Source: DATFVA01 sp963764235
Lineage (GTDB): Bacteria; Bacteroidota; Ignavibacteria; Ignavibacteriales; Ignavibacteriaceae
Direction: 5' to 3'
DNA: 64,000 nucleotides
Assembly: GCA_963764235.1 (NCBI GenBank)
Contig: CAVXRO010000009.1
Location: forward strand, 186,001 to 250,000
Positions 34,913-43,530 of the stretch are shown in pieces (the stretch's first letter is position 1; each line of letters starts with the position of its first letter). Both the position numbers and the translations under genes were made by a program. Below the pieces are notes generated by a model that was given only the letters and a program-made list of their open reading frames with translations, did no database searches and had not been told where the DNA came from.

Positions 34913-35338
34913 ATGACAAAACCTCAAATATGGGTAGCTGCTTTCCTGGTTCTTTTTATGCTCCTGTTTCTTCTCCAGAGAGTTACCAATGAACCGGGAA
35001 GGAAAACTACAGGTCCTATGAATAGTCCCGTTTCTCAGCAGAATATGGCATCAAACGAGAATCTTAGTCCTGCCGAACTGATAAACAAACTGGGCTGCAA
35101 AAACTGCCATGGACAAGATCTTGCAGGGACTAAAACGGCACCCTCATTACAAAATCTTAAACAATTCTGGACTAAAGATCAGTTAACAAATTACCTGAGA
35201 AACCCTTCTTCTTTTATGGATGGAGACAGATTTAAAGAATACCAGCAGCAGTATCCGAATATGGTTATGCCCTCTTTCAGCAATATAAATGTACAGGAAT
35301 TGGGGAAAATAGCTGAATACCTTTTGAACCAGCAATAA
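34913..35338 (+). CDS. membrane-anchored class I c-type cytochrome
   Basis: The 141-residue protein has an N-terminal membrane helix (IWVAAFLVLFMLLFLLQRV) and one heme site C62-K-N-C65-H66, with a likely sixth ligand Met in NMVMPSF (M119). The fold is that of small cytochromes c. It should sit on the outer side of the inner membrane and pass electrons to a terminal oxidase or another acceptor. It is the only visible respiratory protein in the window. Confidence 0.9.
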   Translation: MTKPQIWVAAFLVLFMLLFLLQRVTNEPGRKTTGPMNSPVSQQNMASNENLSPAELINKLGCKNCHGQDLAGTKTAPSLQNLKQFWTKDQLTNYLRNPSSFMDGDRFKEYQQQYPNMVMPSFSNINVQELGKIAEYLLNQQ

Positions 35339-35370
35339 TTGATTTAACTGAAAAGTTTGGAGATAAATTA

Positions 35371-35395
35371 CCGCCCGGTTTGATTACCCGGGCGG
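35371..35395. terminator. possible terminator hairpin between convergent genes
   Basis: CCGCCCGG (35371-35378) pairs with CCGGGCGG (35388-35395) over a nine-base loop, between the cytochrome and aldolase stops. T tracts on either side are poor, so termination strength is uncertain. Confidence 0.5.
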
Positions 35396-35421
35396 AACTT
35401 AAAGATTTGGTTCAGACGGGA

Positions 35422-36468
35422 TCAGGCAATAGTCACTTCTTTACTGAGATAAACATCCTGTATAGTATTAAGAAGTTTTATCCCATCTTTCATTGGACGC
35501 TGGAAGGCTTTTCTTCCCGAAATCAGTCCCATTCCCCCTGCTCTCTTATTTATAACCGCGGTTTTTGCGGCTTCAGCAAAGTCATTTTCACCCGAAGCTC
35601 CGCCGCTGTTAATTAATCCTGCCCTTCCCATATAATTATTTATAACCTGGTAGCGGGTGAGATCTATAGGGTGATCTGTTGTAAGATCATCATAAACTTT
35701 CTTGCTTGTTTTGCCGAACTTTATAGCATTAAAACCTCCGTTATTCTCCGGAAGTTTTTGTTTTATAATATCGGCCTCGATCGTTACACCGAGATGATTT
35801 GCCTGACCTGTAAGATCAGCAGAAACATGATAATCTTTATCTTTTTTGAACTCATTATTGCGGAGATAGCACCAGAGAATTGTAGCGAGTCCCAGTTCAT
35901 GCGCATATTGGAAAGCTTCACTTACCTCTATGATCTGCCTGTCGCTTTCCTCTGAACCGAAATATATAGTAGCGCCGATTGCGGCTGCACCCAGGTCATA
36001 CGCCTGCTCCACGCCAGCAAACATAATCTGGTCATAATGATTCGGATAGGTTAAAAGTTCATTATGATTTACCTTCATTATAAACGGTATCTTATGTGCA
36101 TACTTCCTTGAACTCATACCCAGCACGCCCAGGGTTGAAGCAACAGCGTTGCAGCCGCCTTCTACAGCCAGCTTTACTATATTCAGGGGATCAAAATATT
36201 CAGGATTAGGAGCAAATGATGCACCTGCGCTGTGTTCAATTCCCTGGTCAACAGGGAGAATCGAAAGGTAACCTGTACCCGCAAGTCTTCCGGTGCTGAA
36301 TATCCATTGAAGGTTTTTCATCACGTTTATATTTCTGTCTGTCTGGGCAAAAACCCTGTCAACAAAATCCGGTCCCGGCAGATTCAGCTGCTCTTTGGGA
36401 AATTTAGCTTTATAGCTCAGAAGTGATTCTGCTTCACTGCCGAGTAATTCTTTTATTTTATCTGCCAT
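35422..36468 (-). CDS. class I fructose-bisphosphate aldolase, DhnA/FbaB type
   Basis: The 348-residue protein resembles the archaeal-type class I aldolase found in many bacteria. Visible are GTGYLSILPVDQGIEHSAGA, NPEYFDPLNIVKLAVEGGCN, PFIMKVNHNELL and the phosphate-binding end GLINSGGASGENDFAEAAKT with GLISGRKAFQRP. It splits fructose 1,6-bisphosphate by a lysine Schiff base without metal, or runs in reverse in gluconeogenesis. Start 76 bases after the YpdA gene stop, same strand. Confidence 0.9.
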   Translation of the reverse strand: MADKIKELLGSEAESLLSYKAKFPKEQLNLPGPDFVDRVFAQTDRNINVMKNLQWIFSTGRLAGTGYLSILPVDQGIEHSAGASFAPNPEYFDPLNIVKLAVEGGCNAVASTLGVLGMSSRKYAHKIPFIMKVNHNELLTYPNHYDQIMFAGVEQAYDLGAAAIGATIYFGSEESDRQIIEVSEAFQYAHELGLATILWCYLRNNEFKKDKDYHVSADLTGQANHLGVTIEADIIKQKLPENNGGFNAIKFGKTSKKVYDDLTTDHPIDLTRYQVINNYMGRAGLINSGGASGENDFAEAAKTAVINKRAGGMGLISGRKAFQRPMKDGIKLLNTIQDVYLSKEVTIA

Positions 36469-36544
36469 TATTTTCTCCTCTTTATTTTCTATTCATATTT
36501 TTTATAGATAATATTAATTATTCTTCTCATCAAACCGCCGGAAA

Positions 36545-37534
36545 TTATTTTGTCTTTTCAGCAGGGATTTGTGATCTTTTACGATCAATTGAGTTGAAAA
36601 CAGCTTCTGCATGAGAACGGGAATTCTCAATGAAGAACCGGCTGGTATCCATTCCGCCGCAAACAACACCTGCAAGATAAACCCTTTCTTTGTTAGTTTC
36701 ATAGGTTTCTTCATTATAAACAGGACAATATTCGGGGGATATTTCAATTCCCGCCTTTCTAAGGAAATTAAAATCGGGATGGTAGCCTGTCATCGCAAAA
36801 ACAAAATCATTTTTAATCGTCAGGATTCCTTCAGGAGTTTCAATGTCAGCTTCATCTTCTCTGATTTCTACTACCTTTGAGTTAAAATAAGCTTTAATTG
36901 AACCTTCGTTTATCCTGTTCTCAATATCAGGCCTGACCCAGTATTTTACCCCTTCTTTTAATGAGTCCTCCCTTATAACCATTGTTACATACGAACCCCT
37001 GCGGTATGTTTCAAGGGCGACATCTACAGCGGAATTTCCTCCTCCAATGACAATCAGCTTGAGGTAAACATAAGGATGAGCCTCATCAAAGTAATGCTTA
37101 ACCTTTGGAAGTTTTTCTCCGGAAATATTAAGAAGATTAGGCTTGTCATAAAATCCCGTAGCTATAATGATATTCTCTGCTGTATATTCTGCTTTATCAG
37201 TACTAACCTCGTATGAACCGTTGACTTCATTTATTTCAGTCACTTTCTCATAAGTATTTACATTTAACCCCCAGCTACTTACCACTCTCCGGAAATATTC
37301 AAGAGCTTCCCGTCGTGTCGGCTTATCGCCGTGAGATACAAAAGGAACTTCACCAATTTCCAGTCTTTCTGAAGTCGAGAAGAATACCATATTGGTAGGA
37401 TAATGAAAGAGAGAATTAACCAGGCAGCCTTTTTCGAGGATTAAATGACTATATTTTCTTTTAACAGCTTCAATTCCGCAGGAGACACCTATTGGTCCCG
37501 CTCCTATAATAATAACGTCAAAATCAGGATTCAT
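36545..37534 (-). CDS. ypdA: YpdA-family bacillithiol disulfide reductase
   Basis: The 329-residue FAD/NAD(P) flavoprotein begins DFDVIIIGAGPIGVSCGIEA and has the YpdA signature segment YPTNMVFFSTSERLEIG, the second nucleotide site VIGGGNSAVDVALETYRRG and the C-terminal GVVCGGMDTSRFFIENSR. It lacks the CxxC of thioredoxin reductase, as YpdA proteins do. It reduces oxidised bacillithiol with NADPH. It matches the presence of bshA at 7960-9084. Confidence 0.92.
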   Translation of the reverse strand: MNPDFDVIIIGAGPIGVSCGIEAVKRKYSHLILEKGCLVNSLFHYPTNMVFFSTSERLEIGEVPFVSHGDKPTRREALEYFRRVVSSWGLNVNTYEKVTEINEVNGSYEVSTDKAEYTAENIIIATGFYDKPNLLNISGEKLPKVKHYFDEAHPYVYLKLIVIGGGNSAVDVALETYRRGSYVTMVIREDSLKEGVKYWVRPDIENRINEGSIKAYFNSKVVEIREDEADIETPEGILTIKNDFVFAMTGYHPDFNFLRKAGIEISPEYCPVYNEETYETNKERVYLAGVVCGGMDTSRFFIENSRSHAEAVFNSIDRKRSQIPAEKTK

Positions 37535-37630
37535 ATTTTCTTATTTTTTGTAAGCTATTTATCAAATTTAACTAATTAGGGCTAAATATTTATTGTCCCA
37601 GGATATAATCGATAGCATATTTAAAATAAA

Positions 37631-37653
37631 AACGGCGTGCCGGGCACGCCGTT
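37631..37653 (-). terminator. intrinsic terminator of the 137-residue secreted protein gene
   Basis: AACGGCGTGCC and GGCACGCCGTT form an eleven-pair stem at 37631-37653 with almost no loop. On the minus strand it is followed by TTTTATTTTAA, a good T tract. Confidence 0.85.
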
Positions 37654-37677
37654 AGGAAAATTATTACTGATTCCGGA

Positions 37678-38091
37678 TCAATCAACTATTTCAATTAAAG
37701 CGCTTGCAATGGTGTTATCGTTACTATCCAGAAGGAAAACCCTGTAAAACCCCGGTTCCTCAAACTTCAGATCGCTGCCGGAATTTTTTGCAAAAAAGAT
37801 ATAACTCATATCGCTCTCTACGGTATAATCATATTTCTTGTAGTATTCAAAATCCCCTGTCCGGAAGTTGTATTTATCGAACTGGACATGAACATCCGTT
37901 AGTCCAAGTGCATGGTCACATTTAACCATTACAGTAAGATAGCCCTTTGTAAATCTATCGCTCACCCCGATTTCCCCCTTGTTCGAATCATAATGTTCAC
38001 AGAAATAGAGGACGGGTTCGCTCTGGGCAAAAAGATCGGTTTTAAGTCCCAAACCCGTAAGAAGAAGCACAAAAAGAAATAGTTTTTTCAT
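37678..38091 (-). CDS. secreted protein of unknown function, 137 residues
   Basis: A signal peptide (MKKLFLFVLLLTGLGLKTDL, cleaved near FAQS) is followed by a small, probably all-beta domain with no membrane segment. It contains YFCEHYDSNKGEIGVSDRF, VQFDKYNFRTGDFEYYKKYD and a closing FYRVFLLDSNDNTIASALIE. The wording suggests an immunoglobulin-like sandwich of the kind seen in Bacteroidota envelope proteins. I do not recognise a named family. It has its own terminator and its own 369-base upstream gap. Confidence 0.75.
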   Translation of the reverse strand: MKKLFLFVLLLTGLGLKTDLFAQSEPVLYFCEHYDSNKGEIGVSDRFTKGYLTVMVKCDHALGLTDVHVQFDKYNFRTGDFEYYKKYDYTVESDMSYIFFAKNSGSDLKFEEPGFYRVFLLDSNDNTIASALIEIVD

Positions 38092-38460
38092 TTTATACAG
38101 CTCCTGATAATTATTAGGTTAAAAAAGGGTTAAATGAAACTTGTTAAGAACGCAATTAAACTTTACGGATACAGCTGCCGAAGATGATCCGGAAATAAGT
38201 AAGAGCGACCAAAAATACTGTAATTCTGAAAATCTGTTTTATATTTCTAAAGGTTTAGGGAATTTTTACTGCGTGATAATAATTATTTTTTTTGAAAAAA
38301 CATACAATTTTTAATGGGAGTCATTAAAAATATTCTTAAGCCGGGAACCAGATTCTCACTGATTCCGGTTAAGTTTATCCCAATTAATTTTCCATCCATC
38401 ACTTAATTTATTTAATTTAGGCTGTTAATTCTTTCATATTAAATTTATTAGGGAGCTTTT
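38092..38460. other. 369-base divergent intergenic region
   Basis: No gene. It must hold promoters for the secreted protein (minus) and oligoendopeptidase (plus). A perfect hairpin lies at 38307-38331 and an imperfect one (CTTAAgCCGG with CCGGTTAAG) at about 38335-38373. AGGGAG precedes the pepF ATG. Confidence 0.5.
38307..38331. repeat. perfect 10-pair inverted repeat upstream of pepF
   Basis: ATTTTTAATG (38307-38316) pairs with CATTAAAAAT (38322-38331) across GGAGT. Too AT-rich for a typical terminator; possibly an operator for a dimeric regulator, 130 bases before the pepF start. Confidence 0.5.
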
Positions 38461-40338
38461 ATGTTACGGCTCAAATCTTACCTTATTATAATTCTAATGT
38501 TAATGATCGTGGTTAATTCTTTCCCGCAGACCAAAGAAAGGAAAGAAATTCCCCCAAAATATAAATGGAATTTAACTGACCTCTATGCATCAGTCGCCGA
38601 CTGGAAGAGCGCTAAAACAGAGGTAAGCAGCAATATAGACAAAATTGAAACCTACAAGGGAAAACTGGATCAGGATGCGTCAACACTCCTGAATGCAATG
38701 GATCTTTTTTTCAATACATTGAAGGAGTATTTTCGTTTTTCTACATATTCAGGACTCCTGGCTGATGAAGATCTTTCAATCTCCTCAAACGAGGCATTGA
38801 GACAGGAAGCTTCAACTTTAGGAACAAAATTTTCCGAGTCTACTGCCTGGATCAGACCTGAAATTCTCGATATGGATCCTGCTAAGGTGAAAGATTTTCT
38901 GACCAAAGAACCGAAACTCGATCAGTATAAAATGTATATTGAAGATATTCAGAGGATGAGGGCACATACTCTCTCAGCCGACCAGGAAAAAATACTGGCT
39001 TCTTTCGGATTGATTACAGAGACGCCGTCGAATGTATATAATGTTTTTAATAATGCCGAAATGCCTTATGCGAAGGTTACCCTTTCCACAGGTGAAGAGG
39101 TTACACTTACGAACTCGGCTTATACAAAATACAGGTCAACGGGCGTAAAGGAGGACAGGGCCAAGATATTTGACGCCTTCTTCAATAAATACGGCGACTT
39201 TAAGAATACCATCGGGGCGAACTATGCCGGGAAGGTTAAAACTGACTTTGTTTATGCGAAAGACAGAAATTATGAGTCGGCTTTGGCTGCTTCTGTTGAT
39301 GGTCCTAATATCCCCGTCAATGTTTACACCAACCTGATAGAACAGATACACAACAATCTCCCGACACTTCAGCGTTTCCTTGAGCTAAAAAAGAGAATGC
39401 TCGGTGTTGATACTTTACATTATTATGACCTTTACACACCACTTGTTAAAAAAGTTGAAATGGATTTCACTGTTGAACAGGGTGAAAATATAATTAAGAA
39501 AGCCCTTGAACCAATGGGAGATGATTATATTGCTACTCTGAATAAAGCATTCGGAAACAGATGGATAGACTTTTTGCCGAACGTCGGAAAGAGAAGCGGA
39601 GCATATTCTTCCGGAGGCGCTTATGATGTACATCCTTATATTCTTATGAACTGGAACGATGATTATGAGTCTGTCTCTACACTGGCTCACGAACTCGGTC
39701 ATACAATGCACAGCTATTTCTCAAGCAAGAACCAGCCTTTTGCTACTGCCGATTACCCGACATTCGTTGCTGAAATAGCTTCTACTTTTAACGAGAATCT
39801 TCTCAACAATTATATGGTGGAACATGCCAAAAGTGATGACGAGAAATTATATCTTCTGGGCAGCTACCTTGATCTGCTGAGGACTACGATATTCCGCCAG
39901 ACCCTGTTTGCTGAATTTGAGCTGAAAGTTCATGAAATGGCTGAAAACCAGCAGCCTATTACCGGTGAGGATCTGTGTAATATATACTATGATCTTGTAA
40001 AGGAATATTATGGCAACGATAAGGGAGTATGTGTGGTAGATCCTTATGTAGCTTATGAGTGGGAGTATATACCTCATTTTGTCAACTATACTTATTATGT
40101 TTACCAGTACTCTACATCACTTATTTATTCTACTGCTCTCGCAGAAAAGGTTTTAACAGAGGGAAAGCCTGCGGTTGATAAATATTATCACATTCTGAAA
40201 GGCGGAAGTTCGGATTATCCAATCGAACTGATTAAAAAAGCAGGAATTGACCCTCTTTCTTCCGGACCATTTGAACTGACGATGAAGAAAATGAATAAAG
40301 TGATGGATCAGATGGAAGAGATTCTTTCGAAGAAGTAA
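38461..40338 (+). CDS. pepF: oligoendopeptidase F (M3B), exported form
   Basis: The 625-residue protein has a signal peptide (ending VNSFPQ) and a complete M3B peptidase. The zinc site is LAHELGHTMHSYFSS (HExxH) with the third ligand Glu in FVAEIASTFNE. The N-terminal part WNLTDLYASVADWKSAKTEV and the C-terminal YVYQYSTSLIYSTALAEKVL are typical of PepF. It cleaves short peptides; the signal peptide indicates action in the periplasm, unlike the cytoplasmic PepF of Firmicutes. Confidence 0.93.
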   Translation: MLRLKSYLIIILMLMIVVNSFPQTKERKEIPPKYKWNLTDLYASVADWKSAKTEVSSNIDKIETYKGKLDQDASTLLNAMDLFFNTLKEYFRFSTYSGLLADEDLSISSNEALRQEASTLGTKFSESTAWIRPEILDMDPAKVKDFLTKEPKLDQYKMYIEDIQRMRAHTLSADQEKILASFGLITETPSNVYNVFNNAEMPYAKVTLSTGEEVTLTNSAYTKYRSTGVKEDRAKIFDAFFNKYGDFKNTIGANYAGKVKTDFVYAKDRNYESALAASVDGPNIPVNVYTNLIEQIHNNLPTLQRFLELKKRMLGVDTLHYYDLYTPLVKKVEMDFTVEQGENIIKKALEPMGDDYIATLNKAFGNRWIDFLPNVGKRSGAYSSGGAYDVHPYILMNWNDDYESVSTLAHELGHTMHSYFSSKNQPFATADYPTFVAEIASTFNENLLNNYMVEHAKSDDEKLYLLGSYLDLLRTTIFRQTLFAEFELKVHEMAENQQPITGEDLCNIYYDLVKEYYGNDKGVCVVDPYVAYEWEYIPHFVNYTYYVYQYSTSLIYSTALAEKVLTEGKPAVDKYYHILKGGSSDYPIELIKKAGIDPLSSGPFELTMKKMNKVMDQMEEILSKK

Positions 40339-40665
40339 TCTTTAATCTGAGCTGAAACTTTATAATTAAATATTCAATCCCGGCTTGTTTCCTTAACAGC
40401 AGGCCGGGAGTAAATTCCGGGGTGACTCCAGGCAAGAAGAGCGAAAACCCTGTAGTCAGAGCACAGTATGATTAAATGTTAAGTCATATCTTGTAACTGT
40501 TATTAATCATCAATGATATGATAATTAATATTTGATTCCTTCCCCTAAATAACAGAGAAAGAGGGTTTTACAGTAAAAATAATCGCCTGTGATCTCTTTC
40601 TCTGTTATCTCTCCTAAAATTTCTTGAACCAAATATTCACTCAGTCAAAGGAAATAATTCTGCTT
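40339..40665. other. 327-base intergenic region between convergent genes
   Basis: No gene. It holds a GC-rich imperfect hairpin (CCCGGC with GCCGGG) at about 40379-40408, likely ending pepF, and the long perfect inverted repeat at 40549-40608. A further weak AT palindrome lies at about 40501-40530. Confidence 0.5.
40549..40608. repeat. perfect 15-pair inverted repeat with 30-base spacer
   Basis: The arm at 40549-40563 (ATAACAGAGAAAGAG) is the exact reverse complement of 40594-40608. The spacer is 30 bases. It lies between the tails of pepF and the GT39 gene. A related string (AACAGAGAAAGA) recurs at about 52969-52980 in another intergenic gap. It may be a terminator for both genes or a small mobile-element remnant. 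Confidence 0.75.
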
Positions 40666-42222
40666 TCAGATAAAGGTCCTCGACTGCCGCCAGATCTCCT
40701 TAAGTGAGCGGTAAAGATTCCTGCAAATATAAATAGGCAGATTATTTTCGTAAGGCATACTGTACCTCGTTTTATGTACTGCCGCAACAGCTACCTGCCT
40801 GCAAACTGATCTGTGATCTTCTATATTCCCGCCGGGAATAATTACTGTTTTAATCTTATTTGAGTCGGGCTGCGCCCAATACCAGTAGGAGTTATGGGGA
40901 CAGACGACAGCAGGCAGTTTGTACTTTGAAGAATAATATTCAATCGCTCCAGCCTCTCCGTAATTATAAGCAAAAACGACTGCAGATACTTTCTCCGAAT
41001 CAGGAAGCGATTCATACACCCTTGAAATTGTAGCTGCAAATTCCTCCCATCCGAACATATCAGCATAAAACTGGGGAAGTTCGGCCAACTCTTTGTGCTC
41101 GGAATTCTGAGGCGATACTCCCAAAATTTTTGAGTATGAGATAAAAGTATCGACAGGGAGTACAGGCAGAGCCATAGGCATTGTGATAAGTCCGGTAATT
41201 ACTATAAGCCCCGCTAAACCGTATTTTATCCACCCAAAGTTCTTTCTCTTGACGACCGCTTCAATGAACATTCCTCCCCCTGCATAAACAAGCGGATAAG
41301 CTGCAGCAAGGTATTCTGCTTTACTGTGCCAGTTAATTATGAGGATTAAAAAGGTGGTAAGGAAAATAATTCCCAGCACCCTGTATTCTTTTACTCTTTG
41401 GCTCACTAAAAGATAAATCAGTCCGGGCAGCCAGACAAGTATAGCAAGTGGCCCTGCCAAAAGCAGCTGTCCGCTCATAAAATCAATTGGTGTCAGCGTT
41501 GAGTATTTAAACCGGGATGCATTTCTCACAAATTCAATATGAGCGAAATTATGTGTACTATTCCATATGATAAAAGGAGAAAAGATCACGATGGCGATCA
41601 GGGCAGCAATGTAAGGCCAGGGTGTTTTTAAATGCGCCCTGAGAGGTGTAAAAATTAAACCCGCGAATAATCCGACTCCGAACCAGGCCATACTGATTTT
41701 GTTTAACATACCCAGTCCGATCACTGCTCCCAGTAAAATCCAGAGAGTAGGTTTATTTTCTTGTACAATTCTAATTACCAGGTATGCAGAAAGAACCCAG
41801 AAGAAATGGTCAAAGGAGTTCATCGAAAAAATTGAATTCATAGCAAGGAAAATGGGGGAGAATGCAAGGGTAACGCAGGCAATCAGTACAGCAGTTAATC
41901 CGCCGCCAATCCTCGCCGTGAGTAAACCGGTAAAATATACAGTGAGGGCAGCAGTGATTGAAGGAAGCAGTCTTATCGCAAAAAGAGAATCTCCGAATAA
42001 CGCCCTGCTGAGAGCCAGCAGATATATCGATAGCGGAGGCTGATCAACATATCCTGCAGCAAGATGATTTGTGCAGGCAAAATAATATAACTCATCTCTG
42101 AAGATGCCGTAGCCGGCAAACAAGTTTGTATAAAGATGAAGTATCAGGGTGAATACTGATAAGATAATAACTGCTGTCTGTGTATTCCGCGGTAATACGA
42201 ATGTGTTCTTATTATTCAGCAT
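40666..42222 (-). CDS. membrane glycosyltransferase, GT39/PMT (ArnT-like) family
   Basis: The 518-residue protein has about ten membrane helices and a C-terminal periplasmic domain from about residue 400. The first periplasmic loop carries the catalytic acidic motif YGIFRDELYYFAC, followed by AAGYVDQPPLSIYLL, the usual GT39/PMT_2 wording. Such enzymes move a sugar from a polyprenyl phosphate carrier to a lipid or protein on the periplasmic face. Acceptor unknown. Likely transcribed alone. Confidence 0.88.
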   Translation of the reverse strand: MLNNKNTFVLPRNTQTAVIILSVFTLILHLYTNLFAGYGIFRDELYYFACTNHLAAGYVDQPPLSIYLLALSRALFGDSLFAIRLLPSITAALTVYFTGLLTARIGGGLTAVLIACVTLAFSPIFLAMNSIFSMNSFDHFFWVLSAYLVIRIVQENKPTLWILLGAVIGLGMLNKISMAWFGVGLFAGLIFTPLRAHLKTPWPYIAALIAIVIFSPFIIWNSTHNFAHIEFVRNASRFKYSTLTPIDFMSGQLLLAGPLAILVWLPGLIYLLVSQRVKEYRVLGIIFLTTFLILIINWHSKAEYLAAAYPLVYAGGGMFIEAVVKRKNFGWIKYGLAGLIVITGLITMPMALPVLPVDTFISYSKILGVSPQNSEHKELAELPQFYADMFGWEEFAATISRVYESLPDSEKVSAVVFAYNYGEAGAIEYYSSKYKLPAVVCPHNSYWYWAQPDSNKIKTVIIPGGNIEDHRSVCRQVAVAAVHKTRYSMPYENNLPIYICRNLYRSLKEIWRQSRTFI

Positions 42223-42294
42223 AAAATTGTACGATTATTTTTCCAAAAAGGTAACGGGGTGACTTCCACTCCGGGAAATATCATAAAATTAAAT

Positions 42295-43398
42295 CTATTT
42301 CTTATGGATATTTATATTCCTTCCGGAAAGATATTTAAGAACCTCTTCAAAACAATTTCCTTCACTGCCGATATACTCAGGCGGTGAAACACCTTTACGC
42401 TTATAATTTCCTTTTAGCACCAGGTTCACTGCAGCCGCGCATGTATACCCTGTGGTTCTTGCCATTGACGATGTATTGGTTGCTTTATCGTATTTATCAA
42501 AGAGGGAGTATTCAATATTCTTTCCCTCACCCTTAATTTTAATCTTAAGATATGTGAACTCCTCCTCACCCTCTTCAAGCTTCCATAAAGGAAAAAGAAG
42601 TCTTGATGATAAATCAAGCGGTCTTATCATTTTTCCCTCGATATCAATTTCCTCTTTATTAAAGAACCCGGATTCCCTTAGAACCCGCATTAATTCAATG
42701 TGCCCGGGATAACGAAGCGTTTTCTCTTTCATATCAGGGATATTGATAGTGGTGAGAAGCGATCTTAAACCGTCTGTATTAAATGCTTCAAGTGTACCTG
42801 CATCTGTTTCTATCAACTCCGGATCTGATAATGCAGGTCTGGTTATGATTTTTCCGTTTTCTTTAATCCTTGAAGGCCGTATATACTCTTCGATTACATC
42901 AGGGGGCGAAAACGGAGCTTTATATTCAAAAGGCCATTTTCGTTCAACCGGAAGCCCCCCTACATAGCATTCAAATGAATCTATCTTCATCTTAGCATCA
43001 TAGTATCCCAGTATGATATTGCTTAGTCCCGGCGCCACCCCGCAATCGACAACAGCTGTCACATTATTTTCTATTGCATAATCAGCAAGCAGAAAAGGGT
43101 CTTCATTGAAGAAAGAAATATCCACTACATCCTTACCTTCTTCAATAATCGTTTTTAATGTCCTGAATCCCATAAATCCCGGCACAGCCCCGGCAACGAT
43201 ATCTGCATCGGCAATAGCGCTGCTTATCTGCAATTTATCAGACAAATCCATCTGTCTTGTTGTGATATTTATCTCCGAGGATATCTTCCTTAGTCTCTCT
43301 TCATTTATGTCGCAGAGGGTCACCTCATAGTCTTTAGAAAGATCGGCGGCTATTGCGCTTCCAACCATCCCTGCCCCAAGCACTGTAATTTTTTTCAT
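42295..43398 (-). CDS. saccharopine dehydrogenase-like / lysine dehydrogenase-like protein
   Basis: The 367-residue protein has an N-terminal Rossmann fold (KKITVLGAGMVGSAIAADLS, VTLCDINEERL) and the saccharopine-dehydrogenase C-terminal domain, with VVDCGVAPGLSNIILGYY in the centre and ARTTGYTCAAAVNLVLKG near the end. It resembles lysine 6-dehydrogenase-type proteins rather than the fungal enzyme. It should oxidise an amino acid with NAD(P). No lysine-degradation partner is adjacent, so the substrate is open. Confidence 0.85.
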   Translation of the reverse strand: MKKITVLGAGMVGSAIAADLSKDYEVTLCDINEERLRKISSEINITTRQMDLSDKLQISSAIADADIVAGAVPGFMGFRTLKTIIEEGKDVVDISFFNEDPFLLADYAIENNVTAVVDCGVAPGLSNIILGYYDAKMKIDSFECYVGGLPVERKWPFEYKAPFSPPDVIEEYIRPSRIKENGKIITRPALSDPELIETDAGTLEAFNTDGLRSLLTTINIPDMKEKTLRYPGHIELMRVLRESGFFNKEEIDIEGKMIRPLDLSSRLLFPLWKLEEGEEEFTYLKIKIKGEGKNIEYSLFDKYDKATNTSSMARTTGYTCAAAVNLVLKGNYKRKGVSPPEYIGSEGNCFEEVLKYLSGRNINIHKK

Positions 43399-43530
43399 CA
43401 GGTTGCCTCTGTTAAAATGATCCAGAATTACGCACAGACAATAGCTTAAAATTGACTTATATTTCTACAAAGTTAAGAATAAACAGAATCTGTTTCTTAA
43501 TAAATAAGAACAAAATAACCGTTCAGAAAT

